Below are positions 35,764-44,426 of a DNA stretch of 64,000 nt, piece after piece. This stretch comes from Bradyrhizobium diazoefficiens (GTDB taxonomy: Bacteria > Pseudomonadota > Alphaproteobacteria > Rhizobiales > Xanthobacteraceae): assembly GCF_018131185.1 (NCBI RefSeq), contig NZ_JAFCJE010000010.1, positions 143,162-207,161 on the forward strand, written 5' to 3'. A program made the translations under genes and the position numbers. Below the pieces are notes generated by a model. The model saw only the letters and a program-made list of their open reading frames with translations, had not been told where the DNA came from and did no database searches. Within the stretch, counting starts at the first letter, position 1; each line of letters starts with the position of its first letter.

Positions 35764-37158
35764 TCATGTCTTGGCTCCGCCTGCAAAGATCTTTCCGGGG
35801 TTCATCAAACCATTCGGATCGAGCGCGGTCTTGATGGAGCGCATCACATCGACGGCCTCGCCGAGCTCGTCGGTGAGATAGTCGATCTTGCCGAGTCCGA
35901 TGCCATGCTCGCCGGTGCAGGTGCCGTCCATGGCGATGGCGCGGGCGACCATGCGGGCCTGCAGCGCCTTGGCGCCTTCGGTTTCCTCCGGTCTTGCCGG
36001 GTCGATCAGGATCAGCATGTGGAAATTGCCGTCGCCGACATGGCCGACGATCGGCGCGGTGAAGCCGTGCTCGTCCGCATCGCGCCGCGTCTCGGTCAGG
36101 CATTCGGCTAGCCGCGAGATCGGCACGCAGACATCGGTGATCACGGCGCGTGCGCCCGGTCGCAGGCCGAGCCCGGCATAGAGCGTGTTGTCGCGGGCAT
36201 GCCAGAGCCGACTGCGATCTTCCGCTGCCTTGGCCCACGCAAAGCCGTGACCACCATGCTCTGCGGCGATCGCCTGCGCTGCCTCGGCCTGCTCGGCGAC
36301 GGAGCTTTCGGAGCCGTGGAATTCGAAGAACAGGGTAGGGGCCTCGCGATAGCCGAGCTTGGCGTAGACATTGATGCCACGCATCATGACGTCATCGAGC
36401 AGCTCGATGCGCGCGACGGGGATCGCGGATTGGATCACGGAGATCGCGGTATCGACGGCGTCGTGAAGCGTGTCGAAGCTGCAGACGGCCGCCGAGATCG
36501 CCTGCGGCACCGGGTGGACCTTCAGCGTGATCTCGGTGATGATTCCGAGCGTGCCCTCCGCGCCGACGAACATGCGCGTCAGGTCATAACCGGCGGCTGA
36601 TTTTCGCGCGCGCTTGGCGGTGCGGATGATACGGCCGTCGACCAGGACGACCTCGAGCGCCATGACGTTGTCCTTCATGGTGCCGTAGCGAACCGCCATG
36701 GTGCCGGAGGCGCGCGTGGACGTCATGCCGCCGATCGAGGCGTCGGCGCCGGGGTCGATCGGGAAGAACAGGCCGGTGTTGCGCAACTCGGCATTGAGCT
36801 GCTTGCGCGTGATGCCCGGCTGCACCACGACATCCATGTCGCTATCGTGCACGGCCAGCACCTTGTTCATGCGCGCAAAGTCGAAGCAGACGCCGCCGGC
36901 GATCGCCGCCGCATTGCCTTCGAGCGAGGTGCCGGCGCCGAATGGCACGATCGGCATGCCCGCGCCGGCGCAGAGCTTGACGATCTCGGCGACCTCCTGC
37001 GTGGTTTCAGGAAAGACGACGATGTCGGGCGGCAAATTGCGATAATGCGACTCGCTCTGCCCGTGCTGATCGAGCACGCCCCGCGCAACGCTCGCGCGCG
37101 AACCGATCATGCCTGTGAGGCGATCGGCCAATGCTGCCGTGCTGACCCGCGGTCCCAT
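35764..37158 (-). CDS. FAD-linked oxidase, GlcD / D-lactate dehydrogenase type
   Basis: The 464-residue flavoprotein has an N-terminal FAD-binding PCMH domain (PFGAGTSLEGNAAAIAGG near residue 72, DPGADASIGGMTSTRASG near 137). Its C-terminal FAD-oxidase domain contains IVGHVGDGNFHMLI near 372 and TCTGEHGIGLGK near 415. Such enzymes oxidise 2-hydroxy acids, passing electrons to the respiratory chain. Inside this operon it may oxidise a hydroxy-acid side product or an early intermediate. It sits 53 bases after the dioxygenase gene and 10 bases before the transporter ATPase. Confidence 0.87.
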   Translation of the reverse strand: MGPRVSTAALADRLTGMIGSRASVARGVLDQHGQSESHYRNLPPDIVVFPETTQEVAEIVKLCAGAGMPIVPFGAGTSLEGNAAAIAGGVCFDFARMNKVLAVHDSDMDVVVQPGITRKQLNAELRNTGLFFPIDPGADASIGGMTSTRASGTMAVRYGTMKDNVMALEVVLVDGRIIRTAKRARKSAAGYDLTRMFVGAEGTLGIITEITLKVHPVPQAISAAVCSFDTLHDAVDTAISVIQSAIPVARIELLDDVMMRGINVYAKLGYREAPTLFFEFHGSESSVAEQAEAAQAIAAEHGGHGFAWAKAAEDRSRLWHARDNTLYAGLGLRPGARAVITDVCVPISRLAECLTETRRDADEHGFTAPIVGHVGDGNFHMLILIDPARPEETEGAKALQARMVARAIAMDGTCTGEHGIGLGKIDYLTDELGEAVDVMRSIKTALDPNGLMNPGKIFAGGAKT

Positions 37159-37211
37159 CCTAAGCTCCGTCTGCTCCCTGTTGCCGGACTCTTGTTGGTC
37201 CGTCGTCCAGC

Positions 37212-38096
37212 TTAAGCGGCTCTCGCCTCGCTCGCGACCTGCTTCAGGCCGAAATCGTAGTTGAGATGAAAATACTCGGTGTCCACCATGCGACCATCCG
37301 GCGCACGGCCGGCGGGCTGACGGACAAACTCCCGGATCAGGCTGTCCTTGACGCCGAACACCACGTCGCTGTCGAGATACTGGTCGCCGGCAACGAACAC
37401 GTGCGTCACGAGCTGCTCGTAACCGGGCGCCGAGATCATGAAATGCACATGAGCGGGACGCCAGGGATGGCGCCCCTGCGCCTCCAGCATGTCGCCGACC
37501 GGGCCGTCGTGCGGAATGGGATAGGCGGCGGGCTTGATCGACCAGAAATGGAATCTGCCGCTGGCATCGGTGTGGAAGCGCGCGCGCATCGCGAGATCGC
37601 CGATGGCGTCGAGCTGCTGCACGTCGTAATAGCCGTCGTCGTCGGAATGCCAGACGTCGACGATGGCCCCCGCCAGCGGCTTTCCGTCCACGGCCGAGAC
37701 CGAGCCGGTGACCAGCATCGGATCGCCTTCCATCGGGCCAGAGATGTCAGCGCCGCTGTCCTTCTCCGGCGCGGCCTGAACGAAGAACGGCCCGAGCACC
37801 GTGGTCTCGGTCGCGCCCTCCGGCACTGGATGGTTGATCGCATCGACCAGCATGGATACGCCCAGCGTATCCGACAGCAGGATGAACTCCTGGCGCTTGT
37901 CGTCGCACATGTGTCCCGTCCGGGTCAGGAAATCGATGCCGTATTCCCATTCCTTCTGGGTCGGCCGCACTTCGCGAACGAAGGCGTGCAGGTGACGAAC
38001 CAGCGCCTCGCTAACCTCTTTGATGCGCGGATCGGTTGCGCCCGCGATCCGCTCCAGCACCGCGTCGGTGATCGTGGTCTCGTTGAAATTGCGCAT
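37212..38096 (-). CDS. Hydroxyquinol 1,2-dioxygenase (intradiol)
   Basis: The 294-residue non-heme Fe(III) intradiol dioxygenase has an N-terminal helical dimerisation domain (residues 1-100) followed by the catalytic domain. Probable iron ligands are Tyr157 (GYYDVQ), Tyr192 (AAYPIPHDG), His216 and His218 (HPWRPAHVHFMISAPGY). It would cleave hydroxyquinol (1,2,4-trihydroxybenzene) to maleylacetate. That substrate is inferred because a maleylacetate reductase is in the same operon and no muconate cycloisomerase is present; catechol or chlorocatechol cleavage is less likely. Confidence 0.88.
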   Translation of the reverse strand: MRNFNETTITDAVLERIAGATDPRIKEVSEALVRHLHAFVREVRPTQKEWEYGIDFLTRTGHMCDDKRQEFILLSDTLGVSMLVDAINHPVPEGATETTVLGPFFVQAAPEKDSGADISGPMEGDPMLVTGSVSAVDGKPLAGAIVDVWHSDDDGYYDVQQLDAIGDLAMRARFHTDASGRFHFWSIKPAAYPIPHDGPVGDMLEAQGRHPWRPAHVHFMISAPGYEQLVTHVFVAGDQYLDSDVVFGVKDSLIREFVRQPAGRAPDGRMVDTEYFHLNYDFGLKQVASEARAA

Positions 38097-38111
38097 GCGT
38101 ATCTCCGTCGA

Positions 38112-39014
38112 TCAGAGTTTCGGCTCGCCGAGGCCGGACAGTCGTTCGAGGTGCTTGACGGTCGCGATGAAGTCGGCCTCGCCGTCGCCTTGCGCGACCA
38201 GCGCGCCGTAGGTCTCGCGCACTTGCGCGGCGAGCTGAAGCGGCACGCCGACGGCGTGACCGGCACCGAGAATGAGGTCGAGATCCTTGGCCATCTGCTT
38301 GCAGGAGAAGGTGGACTCGAAATCGCGGCTGCGCAGCGGCGCGGTCTTGTACTTCACCATCGGCGAAGCGACGGCGCTGTCGTCGAGCACCTTCAAGATG
38401 TCCTGCCAGGCGATTCCGCCCTTGCGCGCCAGTGCCAGGCTCTCGGCCATCATCGCCGCCGACACGGCAATCATCAGATTGACCGAGAGTTTGGCGTAGC
38501 GCGCTTCCTCGGCTGGCCCGAGATAGGTCTGCGCGCGGGTGAAAGCGGCGAACAGCGGCATCGTGTTCTCGAAGGCATCCTTCGGTCCCGAGACGAAGCA
38601 GGACAGCCCGCCGGTGTGAACGATGCTGGCATTGCCGGAGACCGGCGCACGTAGATAGGCGATGCCGCGCGCCTGCGCGGCGGCCGCGACCTCGTTGGAC
38701 GCCTCGACGCTCACGGTGCTGGTCTCGACCAGAACAGCTCCGGGCGACATCGCCGCGATGAGGCCAGCCGAGCCGAGCAGCGCGCCGCGTAACGCGGCGT
38801 CATCGGGCAGCGACGTAACGACAGCGGCCTTGCCGCTCACGGCCTCGGCCGGCGATGCCGCAATCGAAATGCCCTGCGCGCGGGCTTCGTCGAGCCGCGC
38901 CACGCTCCGATCGAACGCGGTAACGGTGTAGCCGGCCTTGGCAAGGAGCATCGACATCGGCAGGCCCATCTTGCCGATTCCGATGAAAGCGATGTTTTTC
39001 GAAGCATCTGTCAT
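38112..39014 (-). CDS. 3-Hydroxyisobutyrate-dehydrogenase-family NAD(P)-dependent oxidoreductase
   Basis: The 300-residue protein has the dinucleotide motif FIGIGKMGLPMSMLLAKAGY at residues 10-29, the substrate loop RAPVSGNASIVHTGG near 122 and the catalytic lysine in YAKLSVNLMI near 173. It is a beta-hydroxyacid dehydrogenase (HIBADH/GarR) family member oxidising or reducing a short 3-hydroxy acid or semialdehyde. It lies 15 bases before the dioxygenase and 21 bases after the amidohydrolase. Its exact substrate in this pathway is unknown. Confidence 0.85.
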   Translation of the reverse strand: MTDASKNIAFIGIGKMGLPMSMLLAKAGYTVTAFDRSVARLDEARAQGISIAASPAEAVSGKAAVVTSLPDDAALRGALLGSAGLIAAMSPGAVLVETSTVSVEASNEVAAAAQARGIAYLRAPVSGNASIVHTGGLSCFVSGPKDAFENTMPLFAAFTRAQTYLGPAEEARYAKLSVNLMIAVSAAMMAESLALARKGGIAWQDILKVLDDSAVASPMVKYKTAPLRSRDFESTFSCKQMAKDLDLILGAGHAVGVPLQLAAQVRETYGALVAQGDGEADFIATVKHLERLSGLGEPKL

Positions 39015-39035
39015 TTGTTGTCGTCCGTTGGCGCC

Positions 39036-40403
39036 TCAGGCGGCGCGTCCCTGTCGTTCGATGTCCTGCACCAGCCGCCGGCCCGATTGCGCCAGCAGCT
39101 CCTTCTTGGCGTCCAGCCCTTCGACCAGCAGTCGTCCGTTCCGCTTCTTCCAGGCGCCACCGATCATGACGGACTCGATATTTGCGAGGCTCGTCTGCAT
39201 CACGACGGTTGCGACGGGATCGTGCACCGGACAGAGATTCAGGTCGGAGGCGTTGATGATGACGAGGTCCGCGAGCTTGCCCGGCGTCAGCGAGCCGATC
39301 TGATGTTCGCGGCCGAGCATGCGCGCGCCCTCCGTCGTGATCCAGCGCAGGGCCTCGCCGACGGGGATCGTGGTCGTTGCCGGAATGGCGCCGGTCGCCT
39401 TGCGCGACTCCGCATTGTCGAGGGACCGCTGCATCGATAGCGCAATGCGGGCGGCGGAGAGGAGGTCGCCGGCCAGGATGGATTCCAGATCGATGCCGAT
39501 CGTCGGGCGAACGCCGCGCTTCAGCAACCGCCCGGTGATCGGAAAGCCGTGGCCCTGGATCATCTCGTTCTCCGGCGTCACCGTGAAGGACACGCCGAGA
39601 TCGACGAGGCGGTCGAGGAGATCATCGGGCAGATCGTTGCTGTGAACGATGTTGATGTCGGTGCCGACGAGGTCGGCCGCAATCAGCTGCTCCCAGCCGC
39701 CTGATGTCTTGGCCGGTCCGCCGCCCTGATGCATGGAGGCGATCAGCTTCAGCTCCCGCGCCATGCGGAAGTCGTGCATGGCGACGTCGAGCGTCGAGTA
39801 ATGCGGGCCGAGGATGGCGAGCCCCAGCGTGACGAGGCCGTCGCGATCGGCGAGGGGACCTGCGAGCAGCCGCTCGACCTCGCGGCGAGGGTGCGGCACC
39901 TCCGAGAAATGCGGCTCGCCCGGCTTCGGCTCGGGTTTTGGCGAGCCGTGGAAGAACGCGGCCCGGATGCCGCTCTGGATCAGCCCGCGCACGGCAGCGT
40001 CAGTATGTTCAGGGGTCGGATTGTTGTGGCACCAGTCGACCAGCGTGGTCGTGCCGCAATTGATCTGGTTCAGCGCGCCGACGAGGGTGGCGATATAGAT
40101 GTCCTCGGGCCGGAACACGGTGGCAAGTCCGGCATGCATGCGGCGGAAATATTCCAGCAGCGTCCAGTTGGCGGCGTAGCCGCGCAAGCCCGTCTGCCAG
40201 GTGTGCATGTGTGCGTTGATCAGGCCCGGGATGACGATGCGCCCGGCGCCGTCAATGATCTCTGCATCACCGCTGCCGAGGTCGATCGACGGCCGCACCT
40301 CTGCGATGCGGCTGCCCTCGACCAGGACGTCGCCGGTTGCGAGATCGCCGATCGTGTCATCCATGGTGATGACAACAGCGGATCTGATGAGCGTGCGCCG
40401 CAT
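39036..40403 (-). CDS. Amidohydrolase-superfamily deaminase/chlorohydrolase (TRZ/ATZ type)
   Basis: The 455-residue enzyme begins MRRTLIRSAVVITMDD. It has the metal-binding HxH in INAHMHTW near residue 64. Further ligand-type positions are the histidines in SMHQGGG and NIVHSNDLPDD and the aspartate of IGIDLES. The C-terminus returns to the small beta domain (GSLTPGKLADLVIINA). These enzymes hydrolyse C-N or C-halogen bonds on heterocycles or related compounds. Its presence in a hydroxyquinol operon is unusual and may define the first step of the pathway. ATG 40403 is used; four bases separate it from the maleylacetate reductase stop. Confidence 0.87.
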   Translation of the reverse strand: MRRTLIRSAVVITMDDTIGDLATGDVLVEGSRIAEVRPSIDLGSGDAEIIDGAGRIVIPGLINAHMHTWQTGLRGYAANWTLLEYFRRMHAGLATVFRPEDIYIATLVGALNQINCGTTTLVDWCHNNPTPEHTDAAVRGLIQSGIRAAFFHGSPKPEPKPGEPHFSEVPHPRREVERLLAGPLADRDGLVTLGLAILGPHYSTLDVAMHDFRMARELKLIASMHQGGGPAKTSGGWEQLIAADLVGTDINIVHSNDLPDDLLDRLVDLGVSFTVTPENEMIQGHGFPITGRLLKRGVRPTIGIDLESILAGDLLSAARIALSMQRSLDNAESRKATGAIPATTTIPVGEALRWITTEGARMLGREHQIGSLTPGKLADLVIINASDLNLCPVHDPVATVVMQTSLANIESVMIGGAWKKRNGRLLVEGLDAKKELLAQSGRRLVQDIERQGRAA

Positions 40404-40407
40404 CGCC

Positions 40408-41487
40408 TCAAGCCGCCGCTTTGATCGCGGCCGGCGGCTCGCCGGCCCAGGCACGTGCGATCAGGTCACGGATGGCGTCGCGCTCGAGCGGACGCGGATT
40501 CCAGTAGGCGTTCGTCACCGCGAGATCAGCGGCTTTGTCGATGCCGCTTTCGGGCATGCCGACGTCTCGCAGCGCCAGCTTCGCACCCAGCCGCTTGGCG
40601 AGATCATAGAGTCCCTGCGAGGCATCGGCCGCGCCGATCGCGCGCGAGATCCGCGCCATCGCGTCGGGCACCGCCGGTGCGTTGTAGGCCAGCGCATGCG
40701 GCAGCACGATGGTGTGTGTCTCGGCATGCGGCAGGTCGAAGCTGCCGCCGAGCGTGTGGCAGAGCTTGTGATGCAGCGCCATGCCGACGGTGCCGAGGCA
40801 GACGCCGCACAGCCAGGCGCCATAGAGCGCTTCGGTGCGGGCCTCGCGATCGTCGCTTCTGGCGGCGATCGCGGGCAGGGCGCGGGCCAGCGCCCGGATG
40901 CCTTCTTCCGCCATCAAGGACGTCACGGGATTGGCGTCGCGCGCATAGAGCGCCTCGACGGCATGGGCGATGGCGTTGATGCCGGATGTTGCGGCCAGAT
41001 TCGCCGGCAGCGTCAGGGTCAGATCGACATCGTAGATCACGGTCTCGGGCAGGATCGCCGCATCGCGCACCGTGGTCTTCAGTCCGTTCTCGGTCTGGCC
41101 GACGATCGGCGTCATCTCCGAGCCGGCATAGGTGGTGGGGATGCAAAGCTGATTGATTCCGGTGCGCAAGGCCAAAGCCTTGCCGAGGCCAGTGGTGGAG
41201 CCGCCGCCGAGCGAGACGACGCAGTCGGCCTCGCACGCCTTCATCGCTGCGAGCGCCCGCTCGGTGACGTCGACCGGCGTATGCATGGTGGCGCCGGAAA
41301 ACAGTCCGGCATAGAGCGGGCCGAGCGCCGTCCCCAGGCTCTTGCCTTGTGCTTCCTGCTGCGGCGTCGTCAGCACCAGGGCGCGCGTGCCGCCCAGCCG
41401 CTCCACCTCGGCCTTGGCCGACGCAAGCGTTCCGCTGCCGAACACGACGCGGCAGGGCAGGTTTTCAAAAGTGAACGAACCGATCAT
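40408..41487 (-). CDS. Maleylacetate reductase
   Basis: The 359-residue iron-type alcohol dehydrogenase family protein has the nucleotide-binding SLGGGSTTGLGKALAL near residue 92 and IPTTYAGSEMTPIVGQTENG near 116, a maleylacetate reductase hallmark. The metal-site histidines are in HHKLCHTLGGSFDLPHAETH near 240. It reduces maleylacetate to 3-oxoadipate with NAD(P)H, the step after hydroxyquinol ring cleavage. The start overlaps the Dabb gene stop by four bases. Confidence 0.93.
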   Translation of the reverse strand: MIGSFTFENLPCRVVFGSGTLASAKAEVERLGGTRALVLTTPQQEAQGKSLGTALGPLYAGLFSGATMHTPVDVTERALAAMKACEADCVVSLGGGSTTGLGKALALRTGINQLCIPTTYAGSEMTPIVGQTENGLKTTVRDAAILPETVIYDVDLTLTLPANLAATSGINAIAHAVEALYARDANPVTSLMAEEGIRALARALPAIAARSDDREARTEALYGAWLCGVCLGTVGMALHHKLCHTLGGSFDLPHAETHTIVLPHALAYNAPAVPDAMARISRAIGAADASQGLYDLAKRLGAKLALRDVGMPESGIDKAADLAVTNAYWNPRPLERDAIRDLIARAWAGEPPAAIKAAA

Positions 41488-41807
41488 GCGCCGGTCTCTT
41501 TGATGGGATAATCGACCTGGAAGCGTCCGATCCGCAAGTCACCCAGCGCCTCGCGCACGCGCAGATGTTCCGGATGGTTGGCATAGGCGCTGAGCGCGGC
41601 CTGGTCGGTGAATTCGGAGAACAGGACCACGTCGCACGCGTAGTCGACCGCGCTGACGTCCAGCCCGACTTCGATGTGGGTGAGGCCGTCGATCCGTCCC
41701 TTGAGGCCCTCGAACAGGGTCTTGACCTTGACCCGGGCGGCGGAACGCTCCTCTTGGGTCTCCCCGCGCAGCCGCCACATCACGATGTGCCTGATCGGGC
41801 CCGACAT
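41484..41807 (-). CDS. Dabb-family (stress-responsive alpha/beta-barrel) protein
   Basis: The 107-residue protein starts MSGPIRHIVMWRLRGET and contains LTHIEVGLDVS and YANHPEHLRVREAL, typical of Dabb dimeric ferredoxin-fold proteins. It is the first gene of the minus-strand catabolic operon and overlaps the maleylacetate reductase start. Dabb proteins in such operons are often small isomerases, cyclases or of unknown role. ATG 41807 has AGGAAA and CAGGAA upstream. It diverges from the lysR gene. Confidence 0.86.
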   Translation of the reverse strand: MSGPIRHIVMWRLRGETQEERSAARVKVKTLFEGLKGRIDGLTHIEVGLDVSAVDYACDVVLFSEFTDQAALSAYANHPEHLRVREALGDLRIGRFQVDYPIKETGA

Positions 41808-41846
41808 TTCCTGATTTCCTCGCCTGCCACTTGCTTTGTTGGTGCC

Positions 41847-41883
41847 ATTTTGCCTTGCGGAAAGCGGAAATAAAGGCCAAAAT
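41847..41883. promoter_or_regulatory. Candidate LysR operator in the divergent promoter region
   Basis: ATTTTGCCTT (41847-41856) and AAGGCCAAAAT (41873-41883) are inverted copies differing by one inserted base. They flank a spacer that holds a tandem GCGGAAA GCGGAAA (41857-41870). The element lies between the Dabb start (41807) and the lysR start (41914), the normal place for an autoregulated LysR binding site. Confidence 0.45.
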
Positions 41884-41913
41884 TTGTAAGTCTCTTTTCC
41901 TATTTCAGCAAAA

Positions 41914-42837
41914 ATGGACCGGCTGCTCCAACTCGAAGTCTTCTCCAAGACCGCTGAACTCGGCAGCCTTTCCAAAGCCGCCGAGATCCTGCGGATGTCG
42001 AACGCGGCCGCGAGCCGACACCTCAGCGCGCTGGAGGAGCGGCTTGCGGTGCGGCTGATCGAGCGCAACACGCGGCGGCAATGGCTGACCGAAGCCGGGC
42101 AGGAACTGCTGCAGCGTTGCAGCACGCTCTTGAACGAGCTCGCCGAAGCCGAGGACGCCGTCTCCGACCGCGCGCTGTCGCCGAAGGGCATGCTGCGCGT
42201 GACGAGCTCACTGTCCTTCGCAATGATCTATCTCGCGCCGATGCTGCCGGCTTTTCGCGCGCTCTATCCGGATCTCAGCGTGCAGATCATCAGTGCCAAC
42301 CGCTATCTGGACTTCATCGAAGCCGGTATCGACGTCGCGATCCGCACGCGGGAGCACGAACCGGATTCCAACATCATCGTCCGTCGCATCGGCCAGATGC
42401 ATCGTGTGCTCGCGGCAGCTCCCGCCTACATCGAGAAGCACGGCCGGCCGGAGCATCCCACGGATCTCGCCCGCCACAACATGCTGATCTACAATCTCGC
42501 CAACGATCCCTATTCGCTGCGGCTGAGCAAGGGCAGCACGACGCAGACCGTGCGGATCGCGCCGACGCTCGACAGCAATGACGGCCAGATCATCTGTGGT
42601 GCGGCGCGCGCAGGGCTCGGCATCCTGATCCAGCCGCTTTATATCGTGCAGGCCGACATCGCCGCCGGCCGGCTGGTACCGGTCCTGATGGGCTGGGAAC
42701 TGCCGCTGCTCACCATGAACATCGCCTATCAAAACCGCGTCAGGCTGCCCGCCAAGATCAGGGTCTTTTCCGACTTCCTGGTCAGCCACATCCGCGAGCA
42801 TTCGCAGCCGGGGATCTGGATCGACGCGGCGAAGTGA
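41914..42837 (+). CDS. LysR-family transcriptional regulator
   Basis: The 307-residue regulator has an N-terminal winged helix-turn-helix (LGSLSKAAEILRMSNAAASR near residues 16-35, EERLAVRLIERNTR near 41) and a C-terminal periplasmic-binding-protein-like effector domain. It diverges from the hydroxyquinol operon with 106 bases between, and is followed after 13 bases by xylulokinase. It is the obvious candidate regulator of the catabolic operon; it might instead control the downstream sugar genes. The effector is unknown. Confidence 0.92.
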   Translation: MDRLLQLEVFSKTAELGSLSKAAEILRMSNAAASRHLSALEERLAVRLIERNTRRQWLTEAGQELLQRCSTLLNELAEAEDAVSDRALSPKGMLRVTSSLSFAMIYLAPMLPAFRALYPDLSVQIISANRYLDFIEAGIDVAIRTREHEPDSNIIVRRIGQMHRVLAAAPAYIEKHGRPEHPTDLARHNMLIYNLANDPYSLRLSKGSTTQTVRIAPTLDSNDGQIICGAARAGLGILIQPLYIVQADIAAGRLVPVLMGWELPLLTMNIAYQNRVRLPAKIRVFSDFLVSHIREHSQPGIWIDAAK

Positions 42838-42850
42838 GCGGAGAGCATCC

Positions 42851-44296
42851 ATGTATCTCGGCATCGATCTCGGCACCTCCGCAGTCAAGACCGTTCTCGT
42901 CGATGATGCCCAGCGCGTGATCGCAAGCGAGAGCCGGCCGCTGACGACCGCCTCGCCGCAGGCGGGATATTATGAGCAGGATCCCGCGCAGTGGATCGAT
43001 GCGACCTTCGCCACGCTGGATGCCCTGAAGGCGACGCATCCCGGCGCGCTGTCGGCCGTCAAAGGCATTGGGCTGTCCGGCCAGATGCACGGCGCCACGC
43101 TGCTCGATGCGAGCTCGAGACCCTTGCGGCCCTGCATCCTCTGGAACGACGGACGCGCAGTCGCTGAATGCCGTGTCCTGGAGCAGCGCTGGCCCGCCTT
43201 GCGTGCGACAACAGGCAACAAGGCCATGCCGGGATTCACCGCGCCAAAACTGCTTTGGATCGCGACGCATGAGCCCGAGATCTTCGCGGCGACGAAGCTC
43301 GTTCTGTTGCCAAAAGCCTATTTGCGCCTGGTGCTATCGGGCGAGGCCATCGAGGACGTCTCGGATGCGTCGGGATCGCTTTGGCTCGACGCCGCGCGCC
43401 GGGACTGGTCGGACGCAGCGCTGGCCGCGACCGGCCTGTCGCGCGATCACATGGCGCGTCTGGTCGAGGGATGCGCGGCCGCAACGACCTTGCGCGGGGA
43501 GCTGGCGCGGCGTTGGGGTATGACCGGGCAGCCGATCATTGCGGGCGGCGCGGGGGACAATCCGGCAGGTGCCGTCGGCATCGGCGCGATCCGGCCGGGA
43601 ACCGCCTTCGTGTCGCTGGGAACGTCGGGCGCCTTGCTCGCACCGGCCGACCGGATTGCCGCAAACCCCGATCGCGTCGTCCACACGTTCTGCCATGCCG
43701 TTCCCGGCATGTGGATTCAGGCTGGCGCGATCCTCTCGGCCGCCTCATGTTTGGCCTGGGCCGCGCGCTTGTTCGGCGTCACCGAGGCCGAGCTGCTGGC
43801 GCCGCTCGGATCGCGCCCGCAGGCGCCATCGCCGGTGAGCTTCCTGCCCTATCTCGCGGGTGAGCGGACGCCGCACGACGATCCCGTCGTGCGCGGCATG
43901 CTCGATGGTTTGAGCCATGGCACGGATCGCGCAGCGATCGTGCAGGCGGTGCTCGAAGGCGTTGCTTTCGCGCTTGCCGATTGCCGGGACGCGCTCGCGA
44001 GTGCCGGCATTGCGATCGCGGAAGCCGATGTCATTGGCGGGGGATCGCGATCCCCGTTCTGGCTCTCGGTGCTGGCGAATGTGCTGAATGTTCCAATCCA
44101 TCGCTTTGCCGGAGGCGAGACCGGCGCGGCGTTCGGTGCGGCGAGATTGGGGCGGCTTGCTGTCACCGGTGAGGCAATCGATGTCGTATGCACACGGCCG
44201 CAGCGCATCGAGACGTTCGAACCTGACGCCGGGCTGACGGAAGCTTATGCCGGGCGGCTTCCCGCGTGGCGCGAACTGTATCGGCCGCGCCACTAG
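42851..44296 (+). CDS. xylB: Xylulokinase
   Basis: The 481-residue FGGY-family kinase starts MYLGIDLGTSAVKTVLVDD, has GIGLSGQMHGATLLDASSRP near residue 74 (xylulokinase signature) and FGGY signature-2-like sequence IGGGSRSPFWLSVLANVLN near 396. It phosphorylates D-xylulose or a similar ketose to the 5-phosphate for the pentose phosphate pathway. Lying between lysR and a CUT2 importer, it suggests uptake of a pentose or pentitol. No isomerase or polyol dehydrogenase is nearby. Confidence 0.9.
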   Translation: MYLGIDLGTSAVKTVLVDDAQRVIASESRPLTTASPQAGYYEQDPAQWIDATFATLDALKATHPGALSAVKGIGLSGQMHGATLLDASSRPLRPCILWNDGRAVAECRVLEQRWPALRATTGNKAMPGFTAPKLLWIATHEPEIFAATKLVLLPKAYLRLVLSGEAIEDVSDASGSLWLDAARRDWSDAALAATGLSRDHMARLVEGCAAATTLRGELARRWGMTGQPIIAGGAGDNPAGAVGIGAIRPGTAFVSLGTSGALLAPADRIAANPDRVVHTFCHAVPGMWIQAGAILSAASCLAWAARLFGVTEAELLAPLGSRPQAPSPVSFLPYLAGERTPHDDPVVRGMLDGLSHGTDRAAIVQAVLEGVAFALADCRDALASAGIAIAEADVIGGGSRSPFWLSVLANVLNVPIHRFAGGETGAAFGAARLGRLAVTGEAIDVVCTRPQRIETFEPDAGLTEAYAGRLPAWRELYRPRH

Positions 44297-44338
44297 CATC
44301 GCCTCGACGTTGCATTGTCGTGTGTTCGGTATTGCTCT

Positions 44339-44357
44339 GGCCTTCGGCCTTTTGTTT
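44339..44357 (+). terminator. Possible short intrinsic terminator after xylB
   Basis: GGCC-TTC-GGCC (44339-44349) is followed by TTTTGTTT. The stem is only four base pairs, but the T-tract is good, and it lies 42 bases after the xylB stop. Confidence 0.4.
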
Positions 44358-44426
44358 AATGCGTGAACCGCGCTGACAAAAAGATCGAGACGCGGGTGGG
44401 AAACGCATTGTGCGCCGGGAGGCACG

